Below, piece by piece: positions 17,199 through 28,675 of a stretch of DNA of 64,000 nt (positions are counted from its first letter, which is position 1; each line of letters begins with the position of its first letter). The position numbers and the translations under genes are program-made. The notes beneath the pieces are model-generated. The model was given only the letters and a program-made list of their open reading frames with translations, did no database searches and was not told the DNA's origin. The stretch comes from Sulfurospirillum multivorans DSM 12446 (lineage in GTDB: Bacteria; Campylobacterota; Campylobacteria; Campylobacterales; Sulfurospirillaceae), in the NCBI RefSeq assembly GCF_000568815.1, contig NZ_CP007201.1:2551654-2615653 (forward strand), given 5' to 3'.

Positions 17199-17875
17199 GC
17201 GATGGCTGCTGTATATCCAAGATACGCCATGTAAATACCATATCCCATAATAATCAAAGAGGCGATCTTAATCATCACTTCGCGAAAACCACTGCCTTTG
17301 AGAAACCCTACCACAAAACCAAGCCCTAGCATCGCTGGCATCGTGGCGAGTCCAAACAGTGCCATGATCAGTCCACCGCCAAGGAGTGAGCCTGAAGTAG
17401 CGGCTGCGGCTAAGAAGAAATAGACCAATCCACACGGTAAAAAACCATTTAGCACACCTAGTCCATAAAAACTTGCCATGGTTTTAGAGTGAATGAGTTT
17501 GGAAAAGAGTGTTTTAATAAAGGGATTAAAGGCAATCGTTGCTTCAAGTGAGGTTAAAAATTTGATTTTTCCCATCATGGAAAGTCCCATCAACACCATC
17601 AAGATGCCAATAGCAAAGTAAAAATAACCATTGAGATGCGAGGAGAAGGTAAAAACACTGCCAATTACACCAAAAATCATCCCTAAGAACGTGTACGAAC
17701 TGATTCTGCCTAGATTGTAACTGAGGTGTGCGAAAAATTGGCGTAATGAAGAGGCAGAGGTATCAATCTTAGCGCTGCTGTACGCCATGACAAACCCGCC
17801 ACACATACCAATGCAATGCCCCAAACTTCCTAAAAATGCAACGCTAATAATGGCGGTAATATCGATGGCGTTAAT
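17195..17875 (-). CDS. TauE/SafE (DsbD-like) family membrane protein, probable ATT start
   Basis: A polytopic membrane protein whose N terminus carries the GHCIGMCGGF motif typical of a DsbD/SafE-like family often linked to cytochrome oxidase and copper handling. About six membrane segments are visible and a second conserved NGFLPCGLVYFFLAAA block near residue 130. The first ordinary start codon is a TTG at 17824, directly before the motif, which would remove the first helix. The frame is open upstream and encodes a hydrophobic INAIDITAIISVAFLGS segment that homologues possess; its ATT at 17875 lies seven bases after a perfect AAGGAG (17883-17888). An ATG at 17880 is in another frame and too close. 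So either ATT is used or one base is missing there. Confidence 0.75.
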   Translation of the reverse strand: MNAIDITAIISVAFLGSLGHCIGMCGGFVMAYSSAKIDTSASSLRQFFAHLSYNLGRISSYTFLGMIFGVIGSVFTFSSHLNGYFYFAIGILMVLMGLSMMGKIKFLTSLEATIAFNPFIKTLFSKLIHSKTMASFYGLGVLNGFLPCGLVYFFLAAAATSGSLLGGGLIMALFGLATMPAMLGLGFVVGFLKGSGFREVMIKIASLIIMGYGIYMAYLGYTAAIA

Positions 17876-17897
17876 GGCATGGCTCCTTAACTGATCT

Positions 17898-17940
17898 CGC
17901 GTACTTTTGTATGCTTACATGTAACGATCAAAAGTACGCG
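17898..17940. repeat. 12-base inverted repeat with TTACATGTAA in the loop
   Basis: CGCGTACTTTTG at 17898-17909 pairs perfectly with CAAAAGTACGCG at 17929-17940. The 19-base loop contains a TTACATGTAA copy at 17915-17924. It lies between the carA stop and the TauE/SafE-like gene. No T run follows, so it is not a standard terminator. Confidence 0.75.
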
Positions 17941-17952
17941 CTGTGAGTTGGT

Positions 17953-19083
17953 TTAGAGTCTGTTGGCAAACTCTTGGAAAATGTATTTACTCTCGTGTGG
18001 CCCTGAGCTCGCTTCGGGGTGATGCTGCACAGAAAAGATCGGAGAATCATGGTATTCAAGACCTTCAATCGTATTGTCAAAAAGATTGACATGCGTAATG
18101 CGAGCAACCTTACAGATGGTATCAGGTACATTGTAATTGTGGTTTTGCGTGGTAATTTCAACCACATTGTTTTTCATATTTTTAACCGGATGGTTGCCAC
18201 CGTGTTGCCCAAATTTGAGTTTATACGTAGGATAACCATGCGCAATGGAGAGCAATTGATGTCCCAAACAAATGGCAAAAATAGGCACTTTCGCCTCAAT
18301 CAATTTGCTAATCTCTGCTGCTTCATTTTTCAAAATCAGTGGATCGCCAGGACCATTGGATAAAAAGAGTCCGTGAATGTCACCTTTTTTATAGCGAGCG
18401 ATCACATCGTCTGCACTAAAATCATGCGGTACAACCTCAACATCGAGTCCGACTTCACAAAGTTCATTTAAAATATTGCGCTTAATACCCAGATCAACGG
18501 CTAAGATTTTCTTACCAATGCGCTTTGGCGTGGCATTATACGTTTGTGCTTCTGGGTTCCAAACACCGTTTACATGTAAATAGGATTTTGGCGTACTTAC
18601 TTTTTCAATGTAGTTTACATCTTCGATACGAGGACTTGCAGAGAGCATCGCTTTTAGCGTTGCAGGATCGCTCACTTCAGTCGATGCGATCATCATTTTT
18701 GGACCTGCGTCTCGAATCATTTTGGTCAAATAGCGTGTATCAATGTCGCAAATTCCCATGCTCTTATATTCTTTCAAAAACTCGGGTAAGCTCTCGTGTG
18801 AACGAAAGTTTGAAGGTGTCTCATTGAGGCTTCGCACCAACATACCACTCGCATAAATCGTCGAACTTTCCATATCATTTTCATTACAGCCAACAATGCC
18901 AATCTCAGGCATCGTAAACACAACGAATTGTCCCGCATAACTTGGATCACTCATAATCTCTTGATAACCGCTCATAGAGGTATTAAAAACGATCTCGCCT
19001 GTTTTTGAACCTTCAAAGCCAAAACTTTTTGCTTCTAAGAAAACGCCATTTTCAAGATAAATCCATACAGGTTTTAACATCAT
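17953..19083 (-). CDS. carA: Carbamoyl-phosphate synthase small subunit (glutamine amidotransferase)
   Basis: 376 residues, normal for CarA, which releases ammonia from glutamine for the large subunit CarB in arginine and pyrimidine synthesis. The nucleophile cysteine is in FAICLGHQLL and the catalytic His-Glu pair in QHHPEASSGPHES near the C terminus. The N-terminal CarA domain reads GEIVFNTSMSGYQEI. carB is not in this window. The start overlaps the DUF507 stop (ATGATG/TGA), so either of two adjacent ATGs may be used. Confidence 0.97.
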   Translation of the reverse strand: MMLKPVWIYLENGVFLEAKSFGFEGSKTGEIVFNTSMSGYQEIMSDPSYAGQFVVFTMPEIGIVGCNENDMESSTIYASGMLVRSLNETPSNFRSHESLPEFLKEYKSMGICDIDTRYLTKMIRDAGPKMMIASTEVSDPATLKAMLSASPRIEDVNYIEKVSTPKSYLHVNGVWNPEAQTYNATPKRIGKKILAVDLGIKRNILNELCEVGLDVEVVPHDFSADDVIARYKKGDIHGLFLSNGPGDPLILKNEAAEISKLIEAKVPIFAICLGHQLLSIAHGYPTYKLKFGQHGGNHPVKNMKNNVVEITTQNHNYNVPDTICKVARITHVNLFDNTIEGLEYHDSPIFSVQHHPEASSGPHESKYIFQEFANRL

Positions 19084-19634
19084 ACTAACATCCCTCTTCT
19101 TCTGAGTTCTTCTTCATAGAGCTTTTCAAAAATCAGATCATACTCTTCAGATCCTGGTACTAATTTTCGTTTATAATTGGAAATTTTCTCCGCCACATCA
19201 TCTTCAATGCCTTGAAAATTGGCAACATAAGTCTCAATTGCGGTATACACCACGTTTTTAACGCGGTTTTCTGTCACGTTGTACTCAATCAATCCTGTTT
19301 TCCAACTGATCTCTAAAATTTTATGGGCAATTTCGTTGTACCGATCTTCGTACGACAAAATAACACCAAACTCATGGGCTAGTTTTTTCTTGATCAACCA
19401 AAACATACTTCTGCGGTCAACCCTTTGAAACTCCATCTCATCTTCATTTTGGTCTAAAATCTCTGTTACACGCTCTTCAAGCGCAGTCTCTTGTTTAATA
19501 TCGGCAACAATCAAATCCTCTGCGACTTTTACAATAGGCTCTAAGCCCTTAAGCATGGTAACAAAACCACAATTTAAAATATCGATCGCTATTTTATTGG
19601 CAATATAAGGGGCATGAGGCAATCTGATTTTCAT
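19080..19634 (-). CDS. DUF507 family protein
   Basis: A 184-residue soluble, mostly helical protein. It begins MKIRLPHAPYIANKIAIDIL and has the conserved segments RRSMFWLIKKKLAHEFGVIL and EDRYNEIAHKILEISW, which I recognise as DUF507. No catalytic motif is evident and its function is unknown. The stop overlaps the carA start by four bases, and in C. jejuni a homologue also precedes carA (cj1495c, from memory), so the link is conserved. Confidence 0.8.
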   Translation of the reverse strand: MKIRLPHAPYIANKIAIDILNCGFVTMLKGLEPIVKVAEDLIVADIKQETALEERVTEILDQNEDEMEFQRVDRRSMFWLIKKKLAHEFGVILSYEDRYNEIAHKILEISWKTGLIEYNVTENRVKNVVYTAIETYVANFQGIEDDVAEKISNYKRKLVPGSEEYDLIFEKLYEEELRRRGMLV

Positions 19635-19718
19635 CCATAAACCTTACTTCTGAATTTTGACATATTGTATCAAACGTAAGGTAAATATCTGTTTAGAGAA
19701 AGATCAAGGCAGGTTTTG

Positions 19719-20246
19719 TCACTCTTTTGTTTGGTTATTCTCTACAAAAGGAGGCCCTTTTTTAAGCTGTTGTGTAATTTCTGAGGCAATTTGAGGATTC
19801 ATCTTTGCCAGAATTTGTGAGACTTTTTTCGCCGGCAGTCCAAACATAATAAAAGCCCCCTCATGCACAGGAAGCTTCTCGACAATCGCCGCAGCCGCAG
19901 CGTCTTTCATCTTGATGTAGGTTTCATCCAACTTATCATTTTTCTTTGCTTGCACTTGGTCTAAAAGCTTTTTATTCTCTTCCAGCATCAAAGCGATCTG
20001 TTTCTCTTTGGCGTCGATCTGCTCTTTGGTTTTTGCGAGTGCACTCTCTTTTTCTTTAAGCGCACTTTTTTGTTTTTCAAACAGTGCATTCGTGGCAGCT
20101 TGCAAGGCTTCAAACGATTGGCGCGCCTCATCAATCTTCTCTACTTCGTGCAGTAATTCCACTTTTCGATTCTCAAAAATTTGTGTGCAATCAATCGTCT
20201 CTGCCCCTAACATCGTTGTTACCAACACGATCCACACATGCTTCAT
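19719..20246 (-). CDS. MotE-like periplasmic coiled-coil protein
   Basis: 175 residues. A short signal peptide (to about residue 16) is followed by a long coiled coil (about 35-110, rich in Glu, Lys, Ala) and a C-terminal domain with LPVHEGAFIMFGLPAKKVSQILAKM, resembling the MgtE N-terminal/MotE fold. The start overlaps the upstream coiled-coil gene by four bases, giving a FliJ-like/MotE-like pair that points to the flagellar motor or export apparatus. The family role in this group is not settled to my knowledge. Confidence 0.7.
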   Translation of the reverse strand: MKHVWIVLVTTMLGAETIDCTQIFENRKVELLHEVEKIDEARQSFEALQAATNALFEKQKSALKEKESALAKTKEQIDAKEKQIALMLEENKKLLDQVQAKKNDKLDETYIKMKDAAAAAIVEKLPVHEGAFIMFGLPAKKVSQILAKMNPQIASEITQQLKKGPPFVENNQTKE

Positions 20247-20677
20247 TCGTGACCTTTTTTAGTGAGTTGACCTGCAAACAACATCGTTGATATTTCATCC
20301 AAATAGAGCTGTTCTTCACGTTTGATTTTATCCATTAACGCTTGCAACTCTTGCTCTTCGAGGTATTTAATTTTTTCATATTCAACGTGCGCTTTTTGGT
20401 ATTCGATTTGAAGTTTTTTCGTTGCGCGCTGAACGGTGTAAAGCTCTTGCTCACACCGTTTTTTTTCACGACTTAAGATATTTTTTTGCTCATTGACCAT
20501 CAAAAGCATCGTGACCAGACCCTCTTTTGGCATCTGCACAGCAGCAATATCTTCATACAGCGTCGTGATTTTATGGGAAAGCATACGCTCTTTATTTTGG
20601 CTTTTCATCAGCTCTTTCTCAATCGTATCGCGCTTTTGTTTACGAATTTTAGCGATCTTTGAGAACTGACTTTTCAT
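20243..20677 (-). CDS. FliJ-like coiled-coil protein
   Basis: 144 residues, almost entirely a charged coiled coil rich in Lys, Glu and Gln, with no signal peptide. Size, composition and pairing with a MotE-like protein fit FliJ, the central stalk of the flagellar export ATPase. Coiled coils are easily confused, so the call is tentative. A TTACATGTAA copy lies 13 bases before its start, followed further out by a strong hairpin and the purA stop. Confidence 0.6.
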   Translation of the reverse strand: MKSQFSKIAKIRKQKRDTIEKELMKSQNKERMLSHKITTLYEDIAAVQMPKEGLVTMLLMVNEQKNILSREKKRCEQELYTVQRATKKLQIEYQKAHVEYEKIKYLEEQELQALMDKIKREEQLYLDEISTMLFAGQLTKKGHE

Positions 20678-20706
20678 CCATTATCACCTTTACATGTAAA
20701 TCAGTG

Positions 20707-20727
20707 AAGAAGAGCTTCGCGCTCTTC

Positions 20728-20729
<2 letters not shown>
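20707..20729 (-). repeat. Strong hairpin at the purA stop codon
   Basis: AAGAAGAGC and GCTCTTCTT form a perfect nine-base stem with a five-base TTCGC loop. The right arm reaches into the purA stop codon. A TTACATGTAA copy (20690-20699) follows eight bases away, and there is no T run. The identical stem recurs after the p19 gene at 53358-53381. Confidence 0.65.
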
Positions 20730-22833
<2,104 letters not shown>

Positions 22834-22834
<1 letters not shown>

Positions 22835-23943
22835 TAACCTTGGTAAAATTCTTGGGAAAAGACCCGATTGGCCGTGCCATCATACGCACGCTTTCCTAGT
22901 TCTGAAAGCGCAAGCTCCACCGCATTGAGCGTCCAAGCCGTTTCGTAAACGTTGATCAGTCCCATATGGTTGATTCTAAAAAGGGTATCTTTGATGTGGT
23001 CTTGTCCGCCTGCCATATTAACACCGTACTTGGTTTTCAAAAGCTTACGGATTTGGCTCGCATCATCATGCAACACCGCACTCATCGCCTTCGCTGGCAC
23101 TTTTGGATAGATGTGGAGTCCCAACGCTTGCAATGCTTTATTGGTCGCATCGGCTCTTTTTGCTGTATCGGCATAAAGTTTCTCCAAGCCACCCTCAGCA
23201 TCGATGAGCTCACACATTGCGACAAGACCGATAACAAGCGTAGTTGCAGCCGTCCATGCCGTGGTGTTTTTGCGTTGATTTTTAAGCTCTGTTTTGAGGT
23301 TGAAGTAATACCCAACCCCTCCGTTTTCGATGATCTCTAACGCTTTGGCATTCAAACCGATAAATGCAAGTCCTGGAGGAAGCATCAACGCTTTTTGACT
23401 GCCAGAAATCAAGGCATCAACATTCGTCGTATCGACCTTTTCAACACCTACTGCCGTAATGCCATCGGCAATCACCATGATATTAGGACGAATCGCTTTG
23501 ACTGCTTTGGCAACGTCTTCAACCGGATGGCGAAGTCCACCTGCACTCTCGCAAACTTGCATACACACCGCGTCAATACTGGCATCGTTTTTAACCAGCT
23601 CTACAATCGCATCGACACTGACAGGTGTGTCCCACTCATTTTTAATTTCGACAAACGGTTTGTTGTAGGCGGCACAAATTTTGCCAAAACGCTCGCCAAA
23701 TTTACCCGAATTGACAACAATTGCTTTGCTTTGACACAAATGAAGCACGCAGGCTTCCATCGCTCCTGTTCCGCTTGATGCAAGCATTAAAACTTCTTCC
23801 ATATTAAAAAGCGCGCTTAAATAGCCTCTCGCTTTTCCAAAAATAGCCTCAAACTCAGGTGTTCTGTGGTGAATGGTGGGTGTGCTCATCGCCATACGAA
23901 CTGCTTCAGGAACGGGAGTCGGTCCTGGTGTCAAAAGTAACAT
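22834..23943 (-). CDS. Class V aminotransferase (alanine-glyoxylate/serine-pyruvate type)
   Basis: 369 residues, a fold-type I PLP enzyme. Family features are LLTPGPTPVPEAVRMAM at the start, the SSGTGAMEA cofactor-phosphate segment near 57, and the Schiff-base lysine in SGSQKALMLPPGLAF near 187. Homologues interconvert alanine or serine with glyoxylate or pyruvate; in Campylobacterota the enzyme may serve serine or glycine metabolism. The substrate cannot be decided by eye. It leads the hisZ-purA run. Confidence 0.85.
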
Positions 23944-24120
23944 ACGAGATCCTCATTGTGTATAGTTTTAGTGACCATTGTAACCAAATCTTGCTTGTTG
24001 TTTCTTTAGCACTCTCCCCTCTTTCCCTGCATCGCCTTTACATGTAAAAAGTCTTTTGAAAATCGTTTTAGTGCCTTAAACTTATACAACGATCTGTTTT
24101 TTCTTCTGATGAAACATTGT

Positions 24121-24166
24121 TATAATGCTTTCGATTCTATAACATACTATCTGACACTTCAAGGAG
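24121..24166 (+). promoter_or_regulatory. Chemoreceptor gene promoter -10 and ribosome site
   Basis: A perfect TATAAT at 24121-24126 lies 46 bases before the GTG, and an AAGGAG at 24161-24166 is spaced six bases from it, which supports GTG at 24173 as the true start. No clear -35 or sigma-28 element is seen. Confidence 0.55.
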
Positions 24167-24172
24167 TTTTCT

Positions 24173-26036
24173 GTGTCGTTTAAAGCCAAAATTATTCTCA
24201 TCATTTCACTGTGTATGCTTTTTAGCTTAAGTATCTTTAGCCTTGTGAGTTATATTGATACCAAGAAAAACAGCACCATACAGGTAGAAACCAGCCTACA
24301 AATGGCATCCAAATCATTGACTGACTATATTGACTTATGGTTGTCTACGAAAAAAAGTGCCGCTGAGAGCATGGCGCGTTCGCTCAAAGATGTTGATCTT
24401 TTAACCCCCGCCGACCTGACGGATAAACTCTCAGAAACCACTAAAATGCTAGGAGCCTTTGACTCGTATGTGGGATTGGAAGATGGTGCTATGACATGGG
24501 GAAGCGATAAAAAACAACCCAAAGAGTATGATCCAAGACAGAGACCTTGGTACAAACAAGCCAAAGAAAGTGGAAAGCTTGGGATCACCGATGTCTACAT
24601 TGGCTCCACATCCAAAGTACAGATGATTACCATCAATGGCACCCATTTATCGCGAAAAGAGTTTTATCGGCGTTTTTGGAATCGACATTACGCTCGATAG
24701 CTTGGTCAAAACCATTAATGATGTTAATTTCAATGGTGGGTATGGCATGTTGTTGGACAGTAAAAACAGCTACATTGTCCACCCCGATAAAGCAAAGCTG
24801 GGAAAAGAGTCCACCTTTGCTTCTAAATTGGGAAAAGCAGAAGATCTTGTGGAGTATGAACTGGGTGGTATTCATAAGATTTTTGCTTACCACGTTTCGA
24901 AAGAGGCCGGATGGACGCCTGGCATCACCTTTGATAAAGAGGTCGCCTACAGCTTCTTAACGAAACAGATGCGTGAGTTGTTTATCGCAGGCGTAGTGAT
25001 GTTAGCCCTTTCGATTGCACTGATGATCTTTTTCATCAAAACCCTTTTAAAACCACTGGATAACTTAAACGCAGTGGTTAAAGAGCTCTCCAGTAGCGAA
25101 GGGGATTTAAGACAGAGACTGGAAGCCTCTTCCAAAGATGAGTTTGCGCAAGTTTCAGGCAATATCAATATATTTATCGAAAAACTGCATGAAATCGTAA
25201 AAAAATCCAAAAGCATCAGTAATGAAAATGCTTCGATCTCTGAAGAGCTCTCACGGACTGCCGCAGAGGTTGTGAAAAATGTTGGTTCCGAATCCAAGAT
25301 TGTGGAAACGACCAAAGAAGAGGGAATTGCTCTGGTGAAGAGCCTTGAAACCTCGGTGGTCAAAGCCAAAGGCTCTCAAGAAGCCCTGAGTCAAACGCAA
25401 CATGACATCGTCGAAGTCAAAAGCAAAGTTGAACAACTCGAATCCACGATGCAAGCCACCGCGATTAAAGAGCAGAGTTTAGCCCAAAGACTTGATAACG
25501 TCAGTCATAATGCTAATGAAGTCAAAGACGTACTCGGCGTTATTCGTGATATTGCCGATCAAACCAATCTTTTAGCATTGAATGCGGCGATTGAAGCGGC
25601 ACGTGCGGGTGAACATGGACGTGGCTTTGCTGTCGTTGCCGATGAAGTACGAAAACTCGCTGAACGCACCCAAAAAAGTTTGGTGGAGATTGATGCAACG
25701 ATCAACGTCGTGGTGCAATCCATCATGGACGCCAACACTGACATCGCCCATAATGCAACCGAAGTCAACGCCCTTGCTGCCATCTCGATGGAGCTTCAAA
25801 ATGGTATGAATACGATTGATCTAACGGTTCAAAAAACGATTGAAGATGCCCATGCAACGGTGGATAATTTTGTACATACCGCAACACAAATCAAAGGTAT
25901 GGTCGAAGAGATTGAGAAGATCAATGTGATCTCAAAAGAGAATGTCACGAGCATCGACAATGTCTCTCAAGCCTCCGAGCATCTTCACACGATGACAGAA
26001 AATCTCAATAACGAACTCGGGAAATTTAAGTCCTAA
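24173..26036 (+). pseudogene. Methyl-accepting chemotaxis protein split by a one-base frameshift
   Basis: Two overlapping frames together make one chemoreceptor. Frame one (from GTG 24173) holds the first membrane helix (about residues 8-28) and most of a dCACHE ligand domain with the typical DPRQRPWYKQA motif. It is intact to VQMITI at 24634, then runs out of frame to a stop at 24700. The second frame (usable from 24636) continues exactly where homologues do, with [18 protein letters not shown], a second membrane helix, HAMP, and the signalling hairpin containing [20 protein letters not shown]. One surplus base near 24635, an extra A, explains the break. It may be a recent mutation, phase variation or a sequencing error. 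The four-helix tip motif is intact. Confidence 0.85.
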
Positions 26037-26039
26037 TTA

Positions 26040-26696
26040 TTAAACCTCAGCGAGAAGTTTAATCACATCGCTGGGGTTTTTCACAAGGTATTTTGCCCCA
26101 TGCTCTTTTAGCTCCGCCTCTTCCCTAAATCCCCACAAAGCACCCAAAGCGATCATTCCTGCGTTATTAGCGGTTTGCATATCGATCATCGTATCACCCA
26201 CATAATAACACGCATCTGGCTTTACATGTAAAAGAGAACAGATCTCTAAAGCGCCCTCAGGATTGGGTTTTCGTGGAATGCCTTCGCGTGCACCAAAAAC
26301 AACGTCAAACTTCCATTCGCGCAAATATTTCATCGCACACATTTTGGTGAAAGAGTCAGGTTTATTGGAGAGTATTGCCATCTTAAAGCCACGTTTTTGT
26401 AAGAAGGTGAGCATTTTACTGATGCCATCATAAAGTTTGGTATTTTGGTTAAACTGCTTCGCATAATGGCTTTGAAACAACGTAACGGCTTCTTGAATCC
26501 GTTCAGGCGTTTGAGGATTGGAGGCAAAGATGTTTTCAAACAGTTTGAAAACACCCTCCCCCACAAAATAGCGGTATTTTTCACGCTCCTGTGCTTCAAA
26601 ACCAAGCGAAACAAGCGCAAAATTAGCACTGATGGCAATGTCTTCTAATGTATCAAGAAGCGTGCCATCAAGGTCAAATACAATGTTTTTTTTCAT
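26040..26696 (-). CDS. gph: HAD-family phosphoglycolate phosphatase-like hydrolase
   Basis: 218 residues. HAD motif I is FDLDGTLLDT near residue 6, motif II is AILSNKP near 112 and motif IV is YYVGDTMIDM near 166, with a helical cap between. Gph removes phosphate from 2-phosphoglycolate, an oxidation and DNA-repair by-product, but close relatives act on other phosphates. The start lies 23 bases inside the end of tkt, so it is translationally coupled. It ends three bases from the convergent chemoreceptor gene. Confidence 0.83.
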   Translation of the reverse strand: MKKNIVFDLDGTLLDTLEDIAISANFALVSLGFEAQEREKYRYFVGEGVFKLFENIFASNPQTPERIQEAVTLFQSHYAKQFNQNTKLYDGISKMLTFLQKRGFKMAILSNKPDSFTKMCAMKYLREWKFDVVFGAREGIPRKPNPEGALEICSLLHVKPDACYYVGDTMIDMQTANNAGMIALGALWGFREEAELKEHGAKYLVKNPSDVIKLLAEV

Positions 26697-28668
26697 TATC
26701 GCGCTCTAACTCTGCTTTAAGCGCTTCATAGTCAAGCCCTAAAAATTCACATGCACTCTTCGTCGCTTTGTGTGCCGTAAAGCCAAATTTCTCAAATAAG
26801 AGCTCCGCTGGGCCACTCGCACCAAAACGCTCCATGCAGATGACTTTATCCGCATAGCGGTACCATTCAATCCCCGCACCCGCTTCAATCGCGATAACTT
26901 TGGTTTGTGGCTCAATGATCGTTTGAATATACGCCTCATCTTGCTCATTTAAAAGATCAAAACATGGCACGCTCACCATATTGCTTGGGATGCCAAACAT
27001 CGAAAGGTAGCACGCCACTTCCAACGCAAGATAGACTTCGCTTCCACTTGCCATCAAGGTAACTTGTGCATTTTCGCGTCGTTTTAAAAGGTAACCACCA
27101 TTTTCCACATCACCATACGCTCGATCATCTTTGAGCGCTCGAAGTTTTTGGCGTGAGCAGACAAACGCAGCAGGCGCTTGCATACTCAGAGCCTTTTTCC
27201 ATGCTTTCACGTTTTCTCTACCATCGCATGGGCGATAAACGTAGAAGTTTGGAAGCGCTCTAAATTGGCTCAATTGTTCAATCGGCTGATGCGTTGGGCC
27301 ATCTTCCCCCACACCGATGCTATCGTGCGTCCAGATATAAAAATTTTTCAGTTTCATCAGTGCAGCTAAACGAACAGAAGGTTTCATATAATCACTAAAG
27401 ATAAAAAAGGTCGCACCAAAAGGGATAAACAAGCCGTACAACGCAAACGCGTTGATGATCGCTCCCATCGCATGTTCACGAATACCAAAGTGAATGTTTC
27501 GACCTAGAGGATAATCGCCTAAGCCTGTCAGCTCACTTTTATTGGAAGGGCCAAGATCGGCACTACCGCCTAAAAAGCCTGGAATCGCTTGTGCAATGGC
27601 GTTGAGAATTTTTCCATTGCTATCGCGTGTTGCGACATCACTCTCAAAATTTGGCCACTCGATCTTTGAAAAATCAGGATTTAACAGTGCTTCTAACAGT
27701 GCTTTTTGCTCACTGCTCAACTTATTTTTAACGCGTGCATTCCAATTTGCCTCTGCCAAATCACCTTTCTCAAGGGCGCAACTAAAGCGCGCATACACAT
27801 CTTCATCGACATTAAAACTTTTTTCAGGATCAAACCCTGCTTTGATTTTAGAGTTTTTGATCTCTTCGCACCCTAAAGGGGCACCATGGGCGTGGTGACT
27901 TCCTTCCATCTGGCATGCACCTTTAGCAATGGTCGTATCTGCGATAATCAAATAAGGCTTTGTTTGCTCTTTGGCTTGCTCTAATACTTCATTGATTTCA
28001 TCGTAATCATGTCCATCAATACGTGACACTTCCCAGCCTTGCGCTTCAAAGCGGTGCTTCACATCTTCACTCCACGCAATGGAGGTATCACCCTCAATCG
28101 TAATTGCATTGCTATCGTAAATAACCACTAAGTTATCCAAAGCAAGGTGTCCAGCCAGAGAGCACGCTTCATAACTAATGCCCTCTTGCAAATCGCCATC
28201 GCCACACAAACAGTAGACTTTATGGGTAATCACTTCGGCTTTGGGTTGATTGAGTACGGTTGCCGCATATTTGGCTGCCATGGCAAAACCGACGGCATTG
28301 GTAATACCTTGTCCAAGAGGGCCTGTGGTGACTTCAACACCAGGAACATCGCCGTACTCTGGGTGACCAGGTGTTTTACTTCCAAGTTGTCTAAAGTTTT
28401 GTAAATCTTCTAAGCTAATGTCATAACCGCTTAAATGTAAAAAAGAGTAGACGAGTGCGGAAGCATGACCTCCACTGAAAACCAAACGGTCACGGTTCAA
28501 CCACTTTGGATTTTTAGGATTGTGCGTGATATGGCGTGCTAAAATAGTGACGATGTCCGCTAAGCCCATAGGCGCTCCTGGATGTCCACTGTTGGCACGT
28601 TGTACCATATCGGCTGCCAAAAAACGGATCGTATCGGCTTGTTTTTTCAGTATTTTTTTATTTTCCAT
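26674..28668 (-). CDS. tkt: Transketolase
   Basis: 664 residues, normal for transketolase, which transfers two-carbon units in the non-oxidative pentose phosphate pathway using thiamine diphosphate. Seen: ANSGHPGAPMGLADI at the start, the ThDP/Mg motif CGDGDLQEGISYEA near 157, GIREHAMGAIINAFAL near 395 and HDSIGVGEDGPTHQPIEQL near 445. Its order with ispA, the PDZ gene and ybaB matches C. jejuni from memory. Confidence 0.97.
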   Translation of the reverse strand: MENKKILKKQADTIRFLAADMVQRANSGHPGAPMGLADIVTILARHITHNPKNPKWLNRDRLVFSGGHASALVYSFLHLSGYDISLEDLQNFRQLGSKTPGHPEYGDVPGVEVTTGPLGQGITNAVGFAMAAKYAATVLNQPKAEVITHKVYCLCGDGDLQEGISYEACSLAGHLALDNLVVIYDSNAITIEGDTSIAWSEDVKHRFEAQGWEVSRIDGHDYDEINEVLEQAKEQTKPYLIIADTTIAKGACQMEGSHHAHGAPLGCEEIKNSKIKAGFDPEKSFNVDEDVYARFSCALEKGDLAEANWNARVKNKLSSEQKALLEALLNPDFSKIEWPNFESDVATRDSNGKILNAIAQAIPGFLGGSADLGPSNKSELTGLGDYPLGRNIHFGIREHAMGAIINAFALYGLFIPFGATFFIFSDYMKPSVRLAALMKLKNFYIWTHDSIGVGEDGPTHQPIEQLSQFRALPNFYVYRPCDGRENVKAWKKALSMQAPAAFVCSRQKLRALKDDRAYGDVENGGYLLKRRENAQVTLMASGSEVYLALEVACYLSMFGIPSNMVSVPCFDLLNEQDEAYIQTIIEPQTKVIAIEAGAGIEWYRYADKVICMERFGASGPAELLFEKFGFTAHKATKSACEFLGLDYEALKAELERDNEKKHCI

Positions 28669-28675
28669 CGTATCA

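Noticed and set aside
17898-17940. Classic rho-independent terminator after carA
   Set aside because: The stem is strong but neither strand has a T run after it.
23944-24172. tRNA or small RNA gene in the gap before the chemoreceptor
   Set aside because: No cloverleaf or TpsiC-like sequence; only a palindrome copy, a TATAAT and a ribosome site.
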